Part shown: positions 1-10,645 of the stretch, in pieces
Position numbering within the stretch: the first letter of the stretch is position 1
Layout of the letters: every line of letters begins with the position of its first letter
From: Chthonobacter rhizosphaerae
GTDB lineage: Bacteria; Pseudomonadota; Alphaproteobacteria; Rhizobiales; Pleomorphomonadaceae
Direction of reading: 5' to 3'
Assembly (NCBI RefSeq): GCF_013839525.1
Contig: NZ_JACDIS010000015.1
Span: 20,437-84,436 of the forward strand
Length of the DNA: 64,000 nt
Translations under genes and position numbers: made by a program
The notes under the pieces: model-generated
Databases searched by the model: none
The model's input: only the letters and a program-made list of their open reading frames with translations
What the model was told of the DNA's origin: nothing

Positions 1-285
1 GTCGGCATCACCGGCATGCGCCTCGGCGGGCGGGCGCGCCACCCGCTGGTCGCGGCGAAGCGCCGCCGGATGCCGGTGATCGCCGCCAACGGGCTCCTGG
101 TGCTCGCACCGGCGGCCGTCTACCTGCAGGCGAAGGCGGCGGCGGGCGCGTTCGACAGCTCCTTCCTGCTGGTCCAGGCGGTGGAGTTCGTCGCCGGCGC
201 GGTCAACATCGCCCTGCTCGGCCTGTCCTTCCGCGACGGCCTGCGCCTCAAGGGCCGGATCGGGCGTGCGCCGACGGCCGCCTGA
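1..285 (+). CDS. Small membrane protein, 5' end outside window
   Basis: The frame is open from the first base (reading VGITG before the first ATG at 16) and stops at 283-285, so the gene probably begins upstream. The visible 94 residues hold two hydrophobic stretches, roughly VIAANGLLVLAPAAVYLQA and FLLVQAVEFVAGAVNIALLG, with a basic loop before them and a basic tail (RDGLRLKGR). This looks like the C-terminal half of a small multi-pass inner-membrane protein. I do not recognise a named family. It converges on the phosphatase gene that ends at 313, and the 27-base gap leaves no room for infA, which often follows that phosphatase in related genomes. Confidence 0.55.
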   Translation, partial: VGITGMRLGGRARHPLVAAKRRRMPVIAANGLLVLAPAAVYLQAKAAAGAFDSSFLLVQAVEFVAGAVNIALLGLSFRDGLRLKGRIGRAPTAA

Positions 286-312
286 GGAGCGTGGCGCGCC
301 GGCTCCGCCGGC

Positions 313-768
313 TCATCCGGCGCCGATCATGGGCTTCCAGTCGAGCCGCTCCTTGATGCGCTTCTCGAGCCCGTCCCGGACGGCGCGGTAGGCGTTGAGG
401 ATCTGCTCGCGGGAGCCGGCGGTGAGCGTCGGGTCCGCGGTCGGCCAGTATTCGGCGTCGAGGCTGTAGAAGCGGGTGAGCTCCAGCGCCTTGTGGTGGG
501 CCTCCGGGGCGAGCGAGATCACGAGGTCGAAGCTGGTGTCCTCCAGGTCCTCGAAGGTGTGCGGCTTGTGGCGGCGGATGTCGAGGCCGATCTCGTCCAT
601 GACGGCGACCGCGAACGGGTCCGGCTCGCCGCGGCGCACGCCGGCGGACCGCACGTAGATCTGGTTGGGAAACAGGTGGCGCGCCAGGGCGGCCGCCATC
701 GGCGAGCGCACGGCATTGAACGAACAGGCGAACAGAACGGCGGCGGGTCGGGTCCGCTCCTCCGTCAC
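313..768 (-). CDS. Low-molecular-weight protein-tyrosine-phosphatase family protein
   Basis: The 151-residue protein has the family signature CSFNAVRS (CX5RS, residues 15-22), which forms the phosphate-binding loop with the nucleophilic Cys and the Arg. The acid usually found late in the family is probably in the YWPTADPT segment (D-P). Length fits the family. Arsenate reductases share this fold, so dephosphorylation of a phosphotyrosine protein and arsenate reduction both remain possible; the genomic position favours a housekeeping role. The start is GTG (766-768). Its stop lies on the same strand 5 bases after UPF0262, so the two are cotranscribed. In many alphaproteobacteria it follows hisD-UPF0262 as here. 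Confidence 0.85.
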   Translation of the reverse strand: MTEERTRPAAVLFACSFNAVRSPMAAALARHLFPNQIYVRSAGVRRGEPDPFAVAVMDEIGLDIRRHKPHTFEDLEDTSFDLVISLAPEAHHKALELTRFYSLDAEYWPTADPTLTAGSREQILNAYRAVRDGLEKRIKERLDWKPMIGAG

Positions 769-773
769 GCCGG

Positions 774-1256
774 TCAGCCCTTCCAGTGCAGCACGCTGAT
801 GAGCGTGAACAGGCGGCGCGCGGTATCCATGTCGATGACGATCTTGCCGGCGAGGCGCTCCATGAGAAGCCGCGATCCTTCGTTGTGGAGGCCCCGCCGC
901 CCCATGTCGATGGCTTCGATCTGGCTCGGGCTCGCGGTGCGGATGGCCTGGTAGTAGCTGTCGCAGATCATGAAATAGTCCTTCACGACCCGCCGGAAGG
1001 GTGTCAGCGACAATATGTGGGTGATGACCGGCCCGCCGTCAGGGGTCGTGACCTCGAACACCAGCTTCCGGTCCACGATGGCGAGACGGAGCGCGTAGGT
1101 CTCCGGCCCGTGGCCGTCGGGCTCGAACACGTTCTCCTCCAGGAGATCGTAGATGGCGACCTTGCGCTCGTGCTCCACGTCCGACGAGGACCGGCCGATG
1201 CTGTCCTCGTCGAGCACCACGGACACGAGCTTGCCTCGCGGCGTCTTCTGTCTCAC
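774..1256 (-). CDS. UPF0262 family protein
   Basis: This 160-residue protein matches the alphaproteobacterial UPF0262 family: the core [20 protein letters not shown] is typical, followed by a mixed region containing the segment [19 protein letters not shown] and a C-terminal part with HNEGSRLL. No biochemical function is known for the family. There is no signal peptide or membrane segment, so it is probably cytosolic. The start is GTG (1254-1256). It lies between hisD and the phosphatase on the same strand, the usual place for the family, but here it is separated from hisD by a kilobase of repeats, so it may no longer share the hisD transcript. Confidence 0.85.
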   Translation of the reverse strand: MRQKTPRGKLVSVVLDEDSIGRSSSDVEHERKVAIYDLLEENVFEPDGHGPETYALRLAIVDRKLVFEVTTPDGGPVITHILSLTPFRRVVKDYFMICDSYYQAIRTASPSQIEAIDMGRRGLHNEGSRLLMERLAGKIVIDMDTARRLFTLISVLHWKG

Positions 1257-1422
1257 CCGATCCTCACCCCGTCAGCTGCCCCCGCGTTGGAGGGCGGTTT
1301 CTCGTGAAGGCGGAGATCTAGCACGAGGGCGGTGAAGGCGCGATGGCGTCGATGGGGGTGGGGGGTGGGGCTTAGGGAGGCGGGAGGGTGGCCGGCGGGG
1401 GTGGCCGGCCGCCAACCGCCGC

Positions 1423-2220
1423 CGTCATCCCGGCGAAAGCCGGGATCCAGCCGACGGTGGGGAACGGCGGAGCGGCGAGGGTGATGGCGCCGTCGGTTGG
1501 GCCCCGGCGTGCGCCGGGGTGACGGGTGGGGCTGAGGAAGGCGGGCGGGCGGCTGGCGGGGGTGGGTGCGGGGGTGGCCAGCGGTGGCGGCGGGGGTGGG
1601 GTGTGCGACGGCCGGCGGGGGTGGGTGCGGGACCGCCGGCGCAGGTGGAGTACGGGACCGCCGCCCGCCGCCCGCCCGCCAACCTGCGCCGTCATCCCGG
1701 CGAAGGCCGGGATCCAGCCGACGGTGGGGAACGGCGGAGCGGCGCGGGTGATGGCGCCGTCGGTTGGGCCCCGGCGTACGCCGGGGTGACGGGTGGGGCT
1801 GAGGGAGGCGGGTGGGCGGCTGGCGGGGGTGGGGTGTGCGACGGCCGGCGGGGGTGGGTGCGGGACCGCCGCCCGCCGTCCGCCCGCCAACTTGTGCCGT
1901 CATCCCGGCGAAGGCCGGGATCCAGCCGACGGTGGGGAACGGGCGGAGCGGCGCGGGTGATGGCGCCGTCGGTTGGGCCCCGGCGTACGCCGGGGTGACG
2001 GGTGGGGCTGAGGGAGGCGGGTGGGCGGCTGATGGGGGTGGGTGTGCGACGGCCGGTGGGGGTGGGTGCGGGACCGCCGCCCGCCGTCCGCCCGCCAACC
2101 GCCGCCGTCATCCCGGCGAAGGCCGGGATCCAGCCGACGGTGGGGAACGGCGGAGCGGCGCGGGTGATGGCGCCGTCGGTTGGGCCCCGGCGTACGCCGA
2201 GGTGACGGGTGGGGCTGAGG
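1423..2220. repeat. Tandem array of four ~100-120 bp palindrome-bearing repeats (gap 1257-2263)
   Basis: Four copies begin near 1423, 1688, 1895 and 2104. Each starts with GTCATCCCGGCGAA(A/G)GCCGG, a near-palindrome, runs through a conserved middle (ACGGTGGGGAACGG...TGATGGCGCCGTCGGTTGG) and ends with GCCCCGGCGTACGCCGGGGT, a second palindrome. Between copies lies G+C-rich filler that is itself repeated (GGCTGGCGGGGGTGGG and GGACCGCCGCCCGCC). The spacing is about 207-265 bp. I see no gene in this 1 kb: the long open frames across it come only from base composition. A related, more diverged copy lies at 31564-31661 in the opposite orientation. The 'TCATCCCGGC..GCCGGGATCC' core is a common type of dispersed intergenic repeat in proteobacteria. 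Confidence 0.9.
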
Positions 2221-2263
2221 ACGGCGGGTGGGCGGTTGGCGGGGGTGGGGGCTGTTCCGTCCG

Positions 2264-3556
<1,293 letters not shown>

Positions 3557-3726
3557 CGGCGGTCACTCCAGGAAGGGTCGGATGTCCGGGTCGGACGGTT
3601 GGGCTTCTTCTAGCGGCCGGGCGGGCGCTTGTCGAACGGCGCGGCCGGGCCGTTCCGCCGCGCCCCCGCCTGCCGCCCGGACGACCGGGATCGGGCGACC
3701 GGTCGGCTTCCGCCAGTGGGCCGGGG

Positions 3727-4173
3727 TCAGTCGAAGATGACGCCCTTCTTCAGGATGAAGCAGCCGTAGGGCCGGGTCTCGCCGGTCTGGACCACCGCAT
3801 AGGCCTGGCGGGCGGCTTCGTAGAAGGCGAATCGCTCGATGGAGCCGAGCGCGACCGGCCGGCCCTCCGCCCGGGCCGCGATGGCGGCGGCCTCCTGGTG
3901 GACCTCCAGGACCGTGTCCGGCTCGCCGACCACCTGCATGTGGTGGATGGGCTTCTCGACGAAGCTGTCGAGCGGGAAGAGGGAGAGGATGGCCTCCAGG
4001 ACCGGGCCGTTCTGGGCCATGGGGAGTTCCACCAGCTGGCCCGTGACGGTGTGGGCGGCGACGGACGCGGCCGGGAAGTTGCGGTCCGCGACCACGAGGT
4101 CGTCGCCGTGACCCATGGTGGCGATCAGGCGCAGGAGGTCGGGGGTGAGCAGGGGGGACAGGCCCTTCAGCAT
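3727..4173 (-). CDS. RbsD/FucU family sugar mutarotase
   Basis: Proteins of this family interconvert pyranose anomers or ring forms of ribose or L-fucose. The 148 residues start MLKGLSPLLTPDLLRLIATM and carry the conserved catalytic-site segment GHGDDLVVADRNFPA, with His22 and Asp25 or nearby, and the C-terminal YGCFILKKGVIFD. The sequence is closer to FucU (L-fucose mutarotase) than RbsD by the GHGDxxVxADxNFPA form, but the substrate is not certain. No sugar transporter or kinase is adjacent, so it appears solitary. It is divergent from tamA, with 188 bases between them. Confidence 0.85.
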   Translation of the reverse strand: MLKGLSPLLTPDLLRLIATMGHGDDLVVADRNFPAASVAAHTVTGQLVELPMAQNGPVLEAILSLFPLDSFVEKPIHHMQVVGEPDTVLEVHQEAAAIAARAEGRPVALGSIERFAFYEAARQAYAVVQTGETRPYGCFILKKGVIFD

Positions 4174-4361
4174 GGTGGGTCTCCGGTCGGCAGGCGGTTC
4201 GTCTCGGGCATGCGGACGCCCGGGGCGTCCGGCCTAGCCTTAAACGGTCCGTGGACGGGGTCCAGTCTTCGTCGTCGCGACAGGTACCGTTAGCGATATG
4301 TTTCGGATAGGATCCGCCGCGGGGGCTGCTCCTCGACGAGTGACGAGGTACGGGAGCGCAG

Positions 4362-6317
4362 ATGCGGCAAGGCTGGAATCGTGGGCCGGCGCGGGGGCGC
4401 CGACGGAGATTCGTGGGCGGGGCCGCCTCGGTTCTCACAGGAATGATGATCGGCACGGCGGCGGTGACCGGGACCGCGGCGCCGGCGGCGGCCTTCGAGA
4501 TCTTCGGCTGGCGCTTCTTCGAGGACGAGCCGGAGCCGCCCAACCCGGACGCCCAGCCCTACACGGTGGACGTGACCGTGGCGACGGAGGACGAGGACCT
4601 CCAGGAAACTCTCAGCACGTCGTCGCTGCTCTACGCCCAGCGCGAGGAGGACCCGCCGCCCTCCACGGCCTCGTTCCTGTCGCGGGTGAACGCGGAATAC
4701 GGCCGCATCGTCGCCGGGCTCTACAGCGAGGGCTTCTACGGCGGCACGGTGGAGATCCGGGTGGACGGGCGCGATCCGGCGACCATCGAGCCGGACGCCG
4801 CGCTGCCGAAGCCGGTGCCGGTGACCATCGCGATCGATCCGGGCCCGCGATTCGCCTTCGGCCAGGTGGCGATCAGCGGCCGGGCGCCGGCGACGAGCGA
4901 CCCGAAGGACCAGCCGGAGGAGACGCCGGAGAGCCTCGGCCTGGTGCCGGGATCGGTGGCGCGGTCCGGCATCGTGCTGTCGTCGGAACGGGCGCTGGTC
5001 GACGCCTGGCGCGAGCAGGGCCACCCGAAGGCGGAGATCGCCAACCGGGAGGCGATCGCCGACCATCCGTCCGACACGCTGGACGTGGCCATCGACGTGG
5101 CGAGCGGGCCGCGGGCGGTGTACGGACCGGTGGGCGTGACCGGGACGGAGCGGATGGACCCGGCGTTCGTCGCCTACATGACGAACCTGAAGCCGGGCGC
5201 GGAGTACGACCCGGACGACATCGAGAAGGCGCAGAGGCAGCTGCGGCGCCTGGGGGTGTTCGCCTCCGCCCGAATCGTGGAGGGCGAGACGGTGGGGCCG
5301 GACGGCGCCCTGCCGATCACCGCCAACGTGGCGGAGCGGCCGCTGCGCGTGATCGGCGGCGGCGCAAGCTATTCCACCGTCGACGGCGCGGGCGTGGAGG
5401 GCTACTGGGAACACCGCAACCTGTTCGGCCGGGCGGAGAAGTTCCGGCTCGAGGGCCGGGTCGGCGGCATCGCGTCGGCGGATCCGGAGGACTTCTCCTA
5501 TTCGGCGGCGGCGACCTTCCTGAAGCCCGGCGTGCTGACGCCGCTGACGGACCTGACGGCGGAACTCTCCGCCAGGCGCGAGCCGCTGGACGCCTATACG
5601 GAGAACACCGTGCGGGCGCGGGTCGGCCTCGCCCACGAGTTCTACGAGGGGCTGACCGGCACGATCGCGGCCAACATCGAAGCCGCGGAGATCGAGGATC
5701 CGTTCGAGACGCGCCAGTTCCTGCTGGCGAGCCTGCCGGGGACGCTGACCTACGACGGGCGCGACGACGAGTTCAACCCGACCACCAGCTTCCGGACGAC
5801 CCTGGGGCTGGAGCCCTTCTACGAGTTCAACTACGGCAACCCGGGCCTGATCGCGGACCTGGAGGCCTCCACCTACCTGTCGGTGACGGGCGACGACCGG
5901 CTGGTGATCGCGGCGCGCGCGGCGATCGGCAGCATCATCGGCCCGCCGCGGGAGGAGGTGCCGGCGAGCCGGCTGTTCTTCGCCGGCGGCGGCGGGTCGG
6001 TGCGCGGCTTCGAGTACCGCTCGATCGGCCCGGAGGAGAACGGCGAGGTGGTGGGCGGACGCTCCTACGTGGAGGCGTCGCTGGAGGTGCGCGCCAAGGT
6101 GACCGAGTCGCTCGGCATCGTGCCGTTCGTGGACGTGGGCAGCGCCTTCGCGTCCAGCCTGCCGGACTTTTCCGAGGACCTGAAGATCGGCGCCGGTCTC
6201 GGCATCCGCTACGACACGGGCATCGGCCCGATCCGGGTGGACGCCGCCGTGCCGATCAACCCGGGCGAGGACGACCCGTCGTTCGCCATCTACATCGGCC
6301 TCGGCCAGGCCTTCTGA
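4362..6317 (+). CDS. tamA: Autotransporter assembly complex outer-membrane protein TamA (Omp85 family)
   Basis: TamA is an Omp85 protein in the outer membrane that works with TamB in assembly of outer-membrane proteins and in lipid transport. The 651-residue protein begins with a basic twin-run leader and hydrophobic core, with probable cleavage after APAAA before FEIFGWRFF. Residues of about 60-330 form the POTRA region (PDAALPKPVPVTIAIDPGPR, LVDAWREQGHPKAEI, GAEYDPDDIEKAQRQLRRLG), and the C-terminal half is a 16-strand-type barrel with the conserved FFAGGGGSVRGFEYRSIGP motif, ending in Phe. A GGGAG ribosome site precedes the ATG. tamB follows after 13 bases, so they form an operon. Confidence 0.93.
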   Translation: MRQGWNRGPARGRRRRFVGGAASVLTGMMIGTAAVTGTAAPAAAFEIFGWRFFEDEPEPPNPDAQPYTVDVTVATEDEDLQETLSTSSLLYAQREEDPPPSTASFLSRVNAEYGRIVAGLYSEGFYGGTVEIRVDGRDPATIEPDAALPKPVPVTIAIDPGPRFAFGQVAISGRAPATSDPKDQPEETPESLGLVPGSVARSGIVLSSERALVDAWREQGHPKAEIANREAIADHPSDTLDVAIDVASGPRAVYGPVGVTGTERMDPAFVAYMTNLKPGAEYDPDDIEKAQRQLRRLGVFASARIVEGETVGPDGALPITANVAERPLRVIGGGASYSTVDGAGVEGYWEHRNLFGRAEKFRLEGRVGGIASADPEDFSYSAAATFLKPGVLTPLTDLTAELSARREPLDAYTENTVRARVGLAHEFYEGLTGTIAANIEAAEIEDPFETRQFLLASLPGTLTYDGRDDEFNPTTSFRTTLGLEPFYEFNYGNPGLIADLEASTYLSVTGDDRLVIAARAAIGSIIGPPREEVPASRLFFAGGGGSVRGFEYRSIGPEENGEVVGGRSYVEASLEVRAKVTESLGIVPFVDVGSAFASSLPDFSEDLKIGAGLGIRYDTGIGPIRVDAAVPINPGEDDPSFAIYIGLGQAF

Positions 6318-6330
6318 GCGGGAGAACGCC

Positions 6331-9300
6331 ATGACCCTCGTCGCCCGCATCGCCGCCCTCGCCTTCCTCCTCGCGGTCTCGGCCGTCGGGGCCGTGCTCG
6401 TCGGACCGGCGGACGGCCTCCTCATCGGGGTGGTCGGCGCCCAGGAGGACGACACGGAGGAGAAGAGCCGGTTCGTGCGCTTCGTGGAGGACCAGATCTC
6501 CACGCCCGACCGGCGCATCTCCATCGGGCCGATCGACGGCGTCCTGTCGTCGGACGCGCGGATCGCCTACATCGCGGTGTCCGACCGGGAGGGCGAGTGG
6601 CTCCGGATCGAGAACGTGCACCTGGTCTGGAGCCGGCTGGCGCTCCTCAGAGGTCGGCTCGACATCGACCTCCTGGAGGCGGAGCGGATCACCCTCGCCC
6701 GCTCGCCCGTTCCCGCCGAAACGCCCGACCCGGCCGCCGGCGCGGGCTTCCAGCTGCCAGACCTGCCGGTGGAGATCGTGATCGACCGGCTGACGGTGCC
6801 GGCGGTGTCGCTCGCGGAAAGCTTCCTCGGCCAGCCGGCGGTGCTGTCTGTGGACGGCGCGATCAGCCTGGAGGGCGGCGCGCTCGACACCAACCTCGCC
6901 ATCGTGCGGACGGACGGCCCGGGCGGCCGCTTCGCCCTGCGGGCGGCCTACGCCAACGAGACCAACGTCCTCGACCTCGACTTCTCGCTCGACGAGCCGG
7001 CGAACGGCGTGGTCGCCACCCTCCTCAACATCCCGAACCGCCCTGCCCTCGCCTTCCGGATCGCCGGCAGCGGCCCGCTGGACGGCTTCGCGGCGGACAT
7101 CACCCTGGCGGCGAACGGCGAGCAGCTCCTCAGCGGCCGGACGACGCTCACGGGAGTCGAAGGCGGCCGGCGGTTCGTGACGGACGTGACCGGCAACCTG
7201 GCGCCGCTGATTCCGGCGGAATACGCGGACTATGTGCGCGGGTCCTCGACGCTGGCGATCGACGCGGTCCGGGCGGACACCGGCGCGCTGACGCTCGACC
7301 GGCTGGATCTGACGTCCGGCGTCCTCAGCTTCCGGGCGAACGGCGCGCTCGCGCCGGACGGCTTCCCGACCCGGCTCGCCATCGACGGACGGGTCGGCGC
7401 GGAAGGCCAGGAGGCGGTCGTGATCCCCGGCGCGGCCGGGCAGATCGCCAACGGCCGCTTCCAGGTCTCGTTCGGCGGCGAGGCGGAGGAATGGACGGCC
7501 GCCTTCGACGTGACCGGCTTCCGCAGCGGCGGCTTCACCGCCGGGCGCGCCCTGATCGAGGCGCGCGGCGTCGCCCGCAACCTGCAGGACGCCGCGACCC
7601 GGTCGCTGACCTTCGACGTCGGCGGCGGCCTCACGGGCATCACGTCCGACGACCCGGCCATCGCCCGCGCGGTGGGCGAAGCGGTGGACCTGGCGGCGCG
7701 CGGCACCTGGACCGCCGGCCAGCCGGTGGAGGTGGAGACCGCCCGGGTGGCGAACGCCAACGCCGAGGCCTCCTTCGTCGGCCGGGTGGAGCCGGACGGC
7801 TTCAACGGGCGATACACGCTCCGGGCCGCCGATCTCGCGGCCTTCTCCGGCGTGGCCGGGCAGGACCTCGCCGGTTCGGCCGACCTTGCGGCGACCGGCA
7901 CCGTGGCGCTGATCGGCGGCGGCTTCGACCTGACGCTCGACGGCACGGGGACGGAACTGAGGGTCGGCATCCCGGCGGCCGACAGCCTTCTGGAAGGCGA
8001 GACCGTGGTCGGCGGCCGCGCGGTGCGCGACACGGCGGGCCTGCGGTTCGACAACCTTCGGGTCGCCAACCGGCAGGCGGAGATCCACCTGGACGGCGCC
8101 TACGACTTCGCGGCGGCGGACCTGCGCCTGACCGCCCGGCTCGCCAACATCGCCCGGGTGGCGCCGCGGGCGTCCGGGCCGGTGGCCTTCGAGGCGCGCC
8201 TGACCGGATCCGGCCAGCGGCCGAACGTGGTGGCGGTCGTGATGGCCGACGCCCTGGACCTCGCCGGCAAGCCGCTGACGAACGCGGAGGCGCGGTTCGA
8301 GGGCGTTCTCGACGGCGCGCTGGTGAACGGCGACCTCACCGTGACGGGCCGCCTGGCGGACGTGCCGCTGGACCTGAGGGCCCGGATCGCGAGCCTTGAG
8401 GACGGCGTGCGGCGGCTGGAGGACCTCGCGGCCTCTGTCGGCACCACCCGGGCGACGGGCGACGTGGCGCTGACGCCGGACGGCCTTGCGACCGGCTCGA
8501 TCACCTTCACGTCGCCGGACATCTCGGTGGTGGCCCCGCTCGCCCTCGTGGACGGATCCGGCGCGGTGGACGCGGCCGTGACGCTGTCGGCGGAGGGAGG
8601 ACGGCAGTCCGCCGTGGTGCGGGCGACCGCGCGCGACCTGACGGTCGAGACGGTGACCATCGGCACCGCCGCCGTCGACGCCACGCTCGACGACCTTTTC
8701 GGCCGGCCGGTGATCGACGGTCGCGCCGAGGCGGCGCGGGTGGCGGTCGGCGGCGTGACCATCGACACGCTCACGGCCACGGCCGCCCGGTCGGCGACCG
8801 GAGACGCCTTCGAGGTGACCGCCGACGCCCGGCTGAACGGCGGGCGGGTGCAGGCGAACGGCACCGTGGGCGAGACGCTGAACCTGACCGCCGACATCGC
8901 CAGCCTGCCGCTGGCGCTCGCCAACGCCTTCGCGCCCGATCTCGGCGCGTCCGGCACGCTCAGCGGCCGGGCGGAGGTGACGGGCACGGTCGCGGCCCCG
9001 GAGGTCTCGTTCCGGGCCGAGGGCCGAGGGCTGACGGCCAACGCGCTCCAGGCCGCCGGGGTCGACCCGCTGACGCTGAACGCCGACGGCCGGTTCGCGG
9101 AGAACACGGTGACGTTCGACGCCACCGTCGGGGGCGGCGGCGGGATCGACCTCACCGTCTCCGGCACGGTGCCGCTCGCGGGGGACGGCCTTTCGGTTTC
9201 CGCGACCGGCACGGCGCCGCTCGCGATCGCCAACCAGGCGCTCGCCACACGGGGCACGCGGGTGACCGGCACGGCGCGGCTGGACGTGCGCGTCACCGGG

Positions 9301-10500
9301 TCGATCGACGCGCCGGCGGTGGCCGGCACCGTGACGGTGGACGGGGCGACGCTCGTCGACCCCGAGACCCAGAACCGGCTGACCGGCATCGCCGCCACCG
9401 TGCGGTTCGACGGCGACGAGGCGACCATCGAGCGGCTGACCGCCGCGACGCCCCGGGGCGGCCGGATCACCGGCAGCGGCACCGTGGGGCTGACGGGCGA
9501 CCAGCCGGTCGATCTCACCCTGACGGCGGCGAGCGCGCGCTACACCTATGGGGAGCTCGTGCGCGGCGAGGCGAGCGGCACCGTGACGCTGACCGGCGCG
9601 ATCGCCGGCACGCTGACCCTCGGCGGGCGGATCGTGCTGGACCGGACGGAGGTGACCGTGCCGGAACGCCTGCCGTCGTCGGCGACGCTGCTCGACGTGA
9701 AGCACCGGCTGCCGCCGCCGAACGTGCGGCGCACGCTGGAGCGGGCGCGGCTGACCACCGAGACCCGCCGGGCGGCGGAGCGGGCCGGCGTGGGCGGCGG
9801 CGGCCTGGTGCTGGACCTGACCGTGGAAGCGCCGGCGCGCCTGTTCGTGCGCGGCCGGGGCCTCGACGCGGAGCTCTTCGGCAGCGTGCGGCTGACCGGG
9901 CCGGTGAACGCCATCGAGCCGGTGGGCAGCTTCGAGATGCGGCGCGGGCGCCTGGACATCATCGGCCAGCGCATCACCTTCGACCGGGGCAGCATCACCC
10001 TCGTGGGCGACCTCGATCCGCTGATCGACTTCTCGGCGACGACCCGGACGAACCAGATCAGCGTCACCGCCTCGGTGACCGGGCAGGTGTCCAACCCGCA
10101 GATCGTGCTCTCGTCCACCCCGGAGCTGCCGCAGGACGAGATCCTGGCGCAGTTCCTGTTCGGCCGGTCGCTGGACGAGCTCTCGCCCTTCCAGATCGCC
10201 CGGCTGGCGACGGCGGTGGCGCAGTTCTCCGGCGGCGGCGGCGGGCCGGATCTGCTCGGCCGCCTGAGAGCCTCCACCGGGCTCGACGATCTCGACGTGG
10301 TGACGGACGAGTCCGGCAACGCGGCGGTCCAGGCCGGGCGATACATCGGCGAGAACATCTACGTGGGCGTGACGGCGGGCGCGGGCGGGCAGACGCGACT
10401 GTCGGTGAACCTCGACATCACCGACGAGGTGAAGGCGCGGGCCGAGGTGGGCGCGGACGCCGGATCGCGCGTGGGCGTCTACTATGAAAAGGAATATTAA
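6331..10500 (+). CDS. tamB: Translocation and assembly module protein TamB
   Basis: TamB is a long inner-membrane-anchored protein that spans the periplasm as a beta-taco groove and contacts TamA. This one has 1389 residues. The N-terminus has a single hydrophobic anchor (about residues 5-35, LAFLLAVSAVGAVLVGPADG), then typical AsmA-like text (RISIGPIDGVLSSDARI), a very long beta-rich region with repeated VxLxGTVxAP patterns, and the conserved C-terminal DUF490 domain with GSFEMRRGRLDIIGQ and LPQDEILAQFLFGRS. It ends with a Tyr-rich tail, VGVYYEKEY, which fits the family's interaction with the barrel protein. It follows tamA closely in the same operon. Confidence 0.93.
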   Translation: MTLVARIAALAFLLAVSAVGAVLVGPADGLLIGVVGAQEDDTEEKSRFVRFVEDQISTPDRRISIGPIDGVLSSDARIAYIAVSDREGEWLRIENVHLVWSRLALLRGRLDIDLLEAERITLARSPVPAETPDPAAGAGFQLPDLPVEIVIDRLTVPAVSLAESFLGQPAVLSVDGAISLEGGALDTNLAIVRTDGPGGRFALRAAYANETNVLDLDFSLDEPANGVVATLLNIPNRPALAFRIAGSGPLDGFAADITLAANGEQLLSGRTTLTGVEGGRRFVTDVTGNLAPLIPAEYADYVRGSSTLAIDAVRADTGALTLDRLDLTSGVLSFRANGALAPDGFPTRLAIDGRVGAEGQEAVVIPGAAGQIANGRFQVSFGGEAEEWTAAFDVTGFRSGGFTAGRALIEARGVARNLQDAATRSLTFDVGGGLTGITSDDPAIARAVGEAVDLAARGTWTAGQPVEVETARVANANAEASFVGRVEPDGFNGRYTLRAADLAAFSGVAGQDLAGSADLAATGTVALIGGGFDLTLDGTGTELRVGIPAADSLLEGETVVGGRAVRDTAGLRFDNLRVANRQAEIHLDGAYDFAAADLRLTARLANIARVAPRASGPVAFEARLTGSGQRPNVVAVVMADALDLAGKPLTNAEARFEGVLDGALVNGDLTVTGRLADVPLDLRARIASLEDGVRRLEDLAASVGTTRATGDVALTPDGLATGSITFTSPDISVVAPLALVDGSGAVDAAVTLSAEGGRQSAVVRATARDLTVETVTIGTAAVDATLDDLFGRPVIDGRAEAARVAVGGVTIDTLTATAARSATGDAFEVTADARLNGGRVQANGTVGETLNLTADIASLPLALANAFAPDLGASGTLSGRAEVTGTVAAPEVSFRAEGRGLTANALQAAGVDPLTLNADGRFAENTVTFDATVGGGGGIDLTVSGTVPLAGDGLSVSATGTAPLAIANQALATRGTRVTGTARLDVRVTGSIDAPAVAGTVTVDGATLVDPETQNRLTGIAATVRFDGDEATIERLTAATPRGGRITGSGTVGLTGDQPVDLTLTAASARYTYGELVRGEASGTVTLTGAIAGTLTLGGRIVLDRTEVTVPERLPSSATLLDVKHRLPPPNVRRTLERARLTTETRRAAERAGVGGGGLVLDLTVEAPARLFVRGRGLDAELFGSVRLTGPVNAIEPVGSFEMRRGRLDIIGQRITFDRGSITLVGDLDPLIDFSATTRTNQISVTASVTGQVSNPQIVLSSTPELPQDEILAQFLFGRSLDELSPFQIARLATAVAQFSGGGGGPDLLGRLRASTGLDDLDVVTDESGNAAVQAGRYIGENIYVGVTAGAGGQTRLSVNLDITDEVKARAEVGADAGSRVGVYYEKEY

Positions 10501-10557
10501 GCGCACATATGCCCGCTGCTTAAGTGTTGGATCCGCCCGGATGGACGCTCGTGGTCA

Positions 10558-10577
10558 ATTCGCAGTAAATTGCGAAT
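10558..10577. promoter_or_regulatory. Perfect inverted repeat upstream of the nuclease-like gene
   Basis: ATTCGCA-GTAAAT-TGCGAAT is a perfect 7-bp inverted repeat with a 6-base A+T-rich spacer. It lies 68 bases before the chosen start of the downstream gene in an otherwise G+C-rich region, right after tamB. It could be an operator for a dimeric regulator or a small hairpin in the leader; the sequence does not decide which. Confidence 0.4.
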
Positions 10578-10645
10578 GCGTCATGTGAGTGTGCGGGCGC
10601 GTGTACCGGCGCGCCACCTTCAGCGCGCGCCGGATGGGGGTTGCG

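Noticed and set aside
313..768. Arsenate reductase (ars operon).
   Set aside because: The CX5R phosphatase signature fits, but there is no ars transporter or regulator nearby and the location is the housekeeping hisD cluster.
6256..10506. 1416-codon open frame antisense to tamB.
   Set aside because: It is an artefact of high G+C: its sequence is low-complexity His/Arg/Gly/Ala, and tamB on the other strand has all family features.
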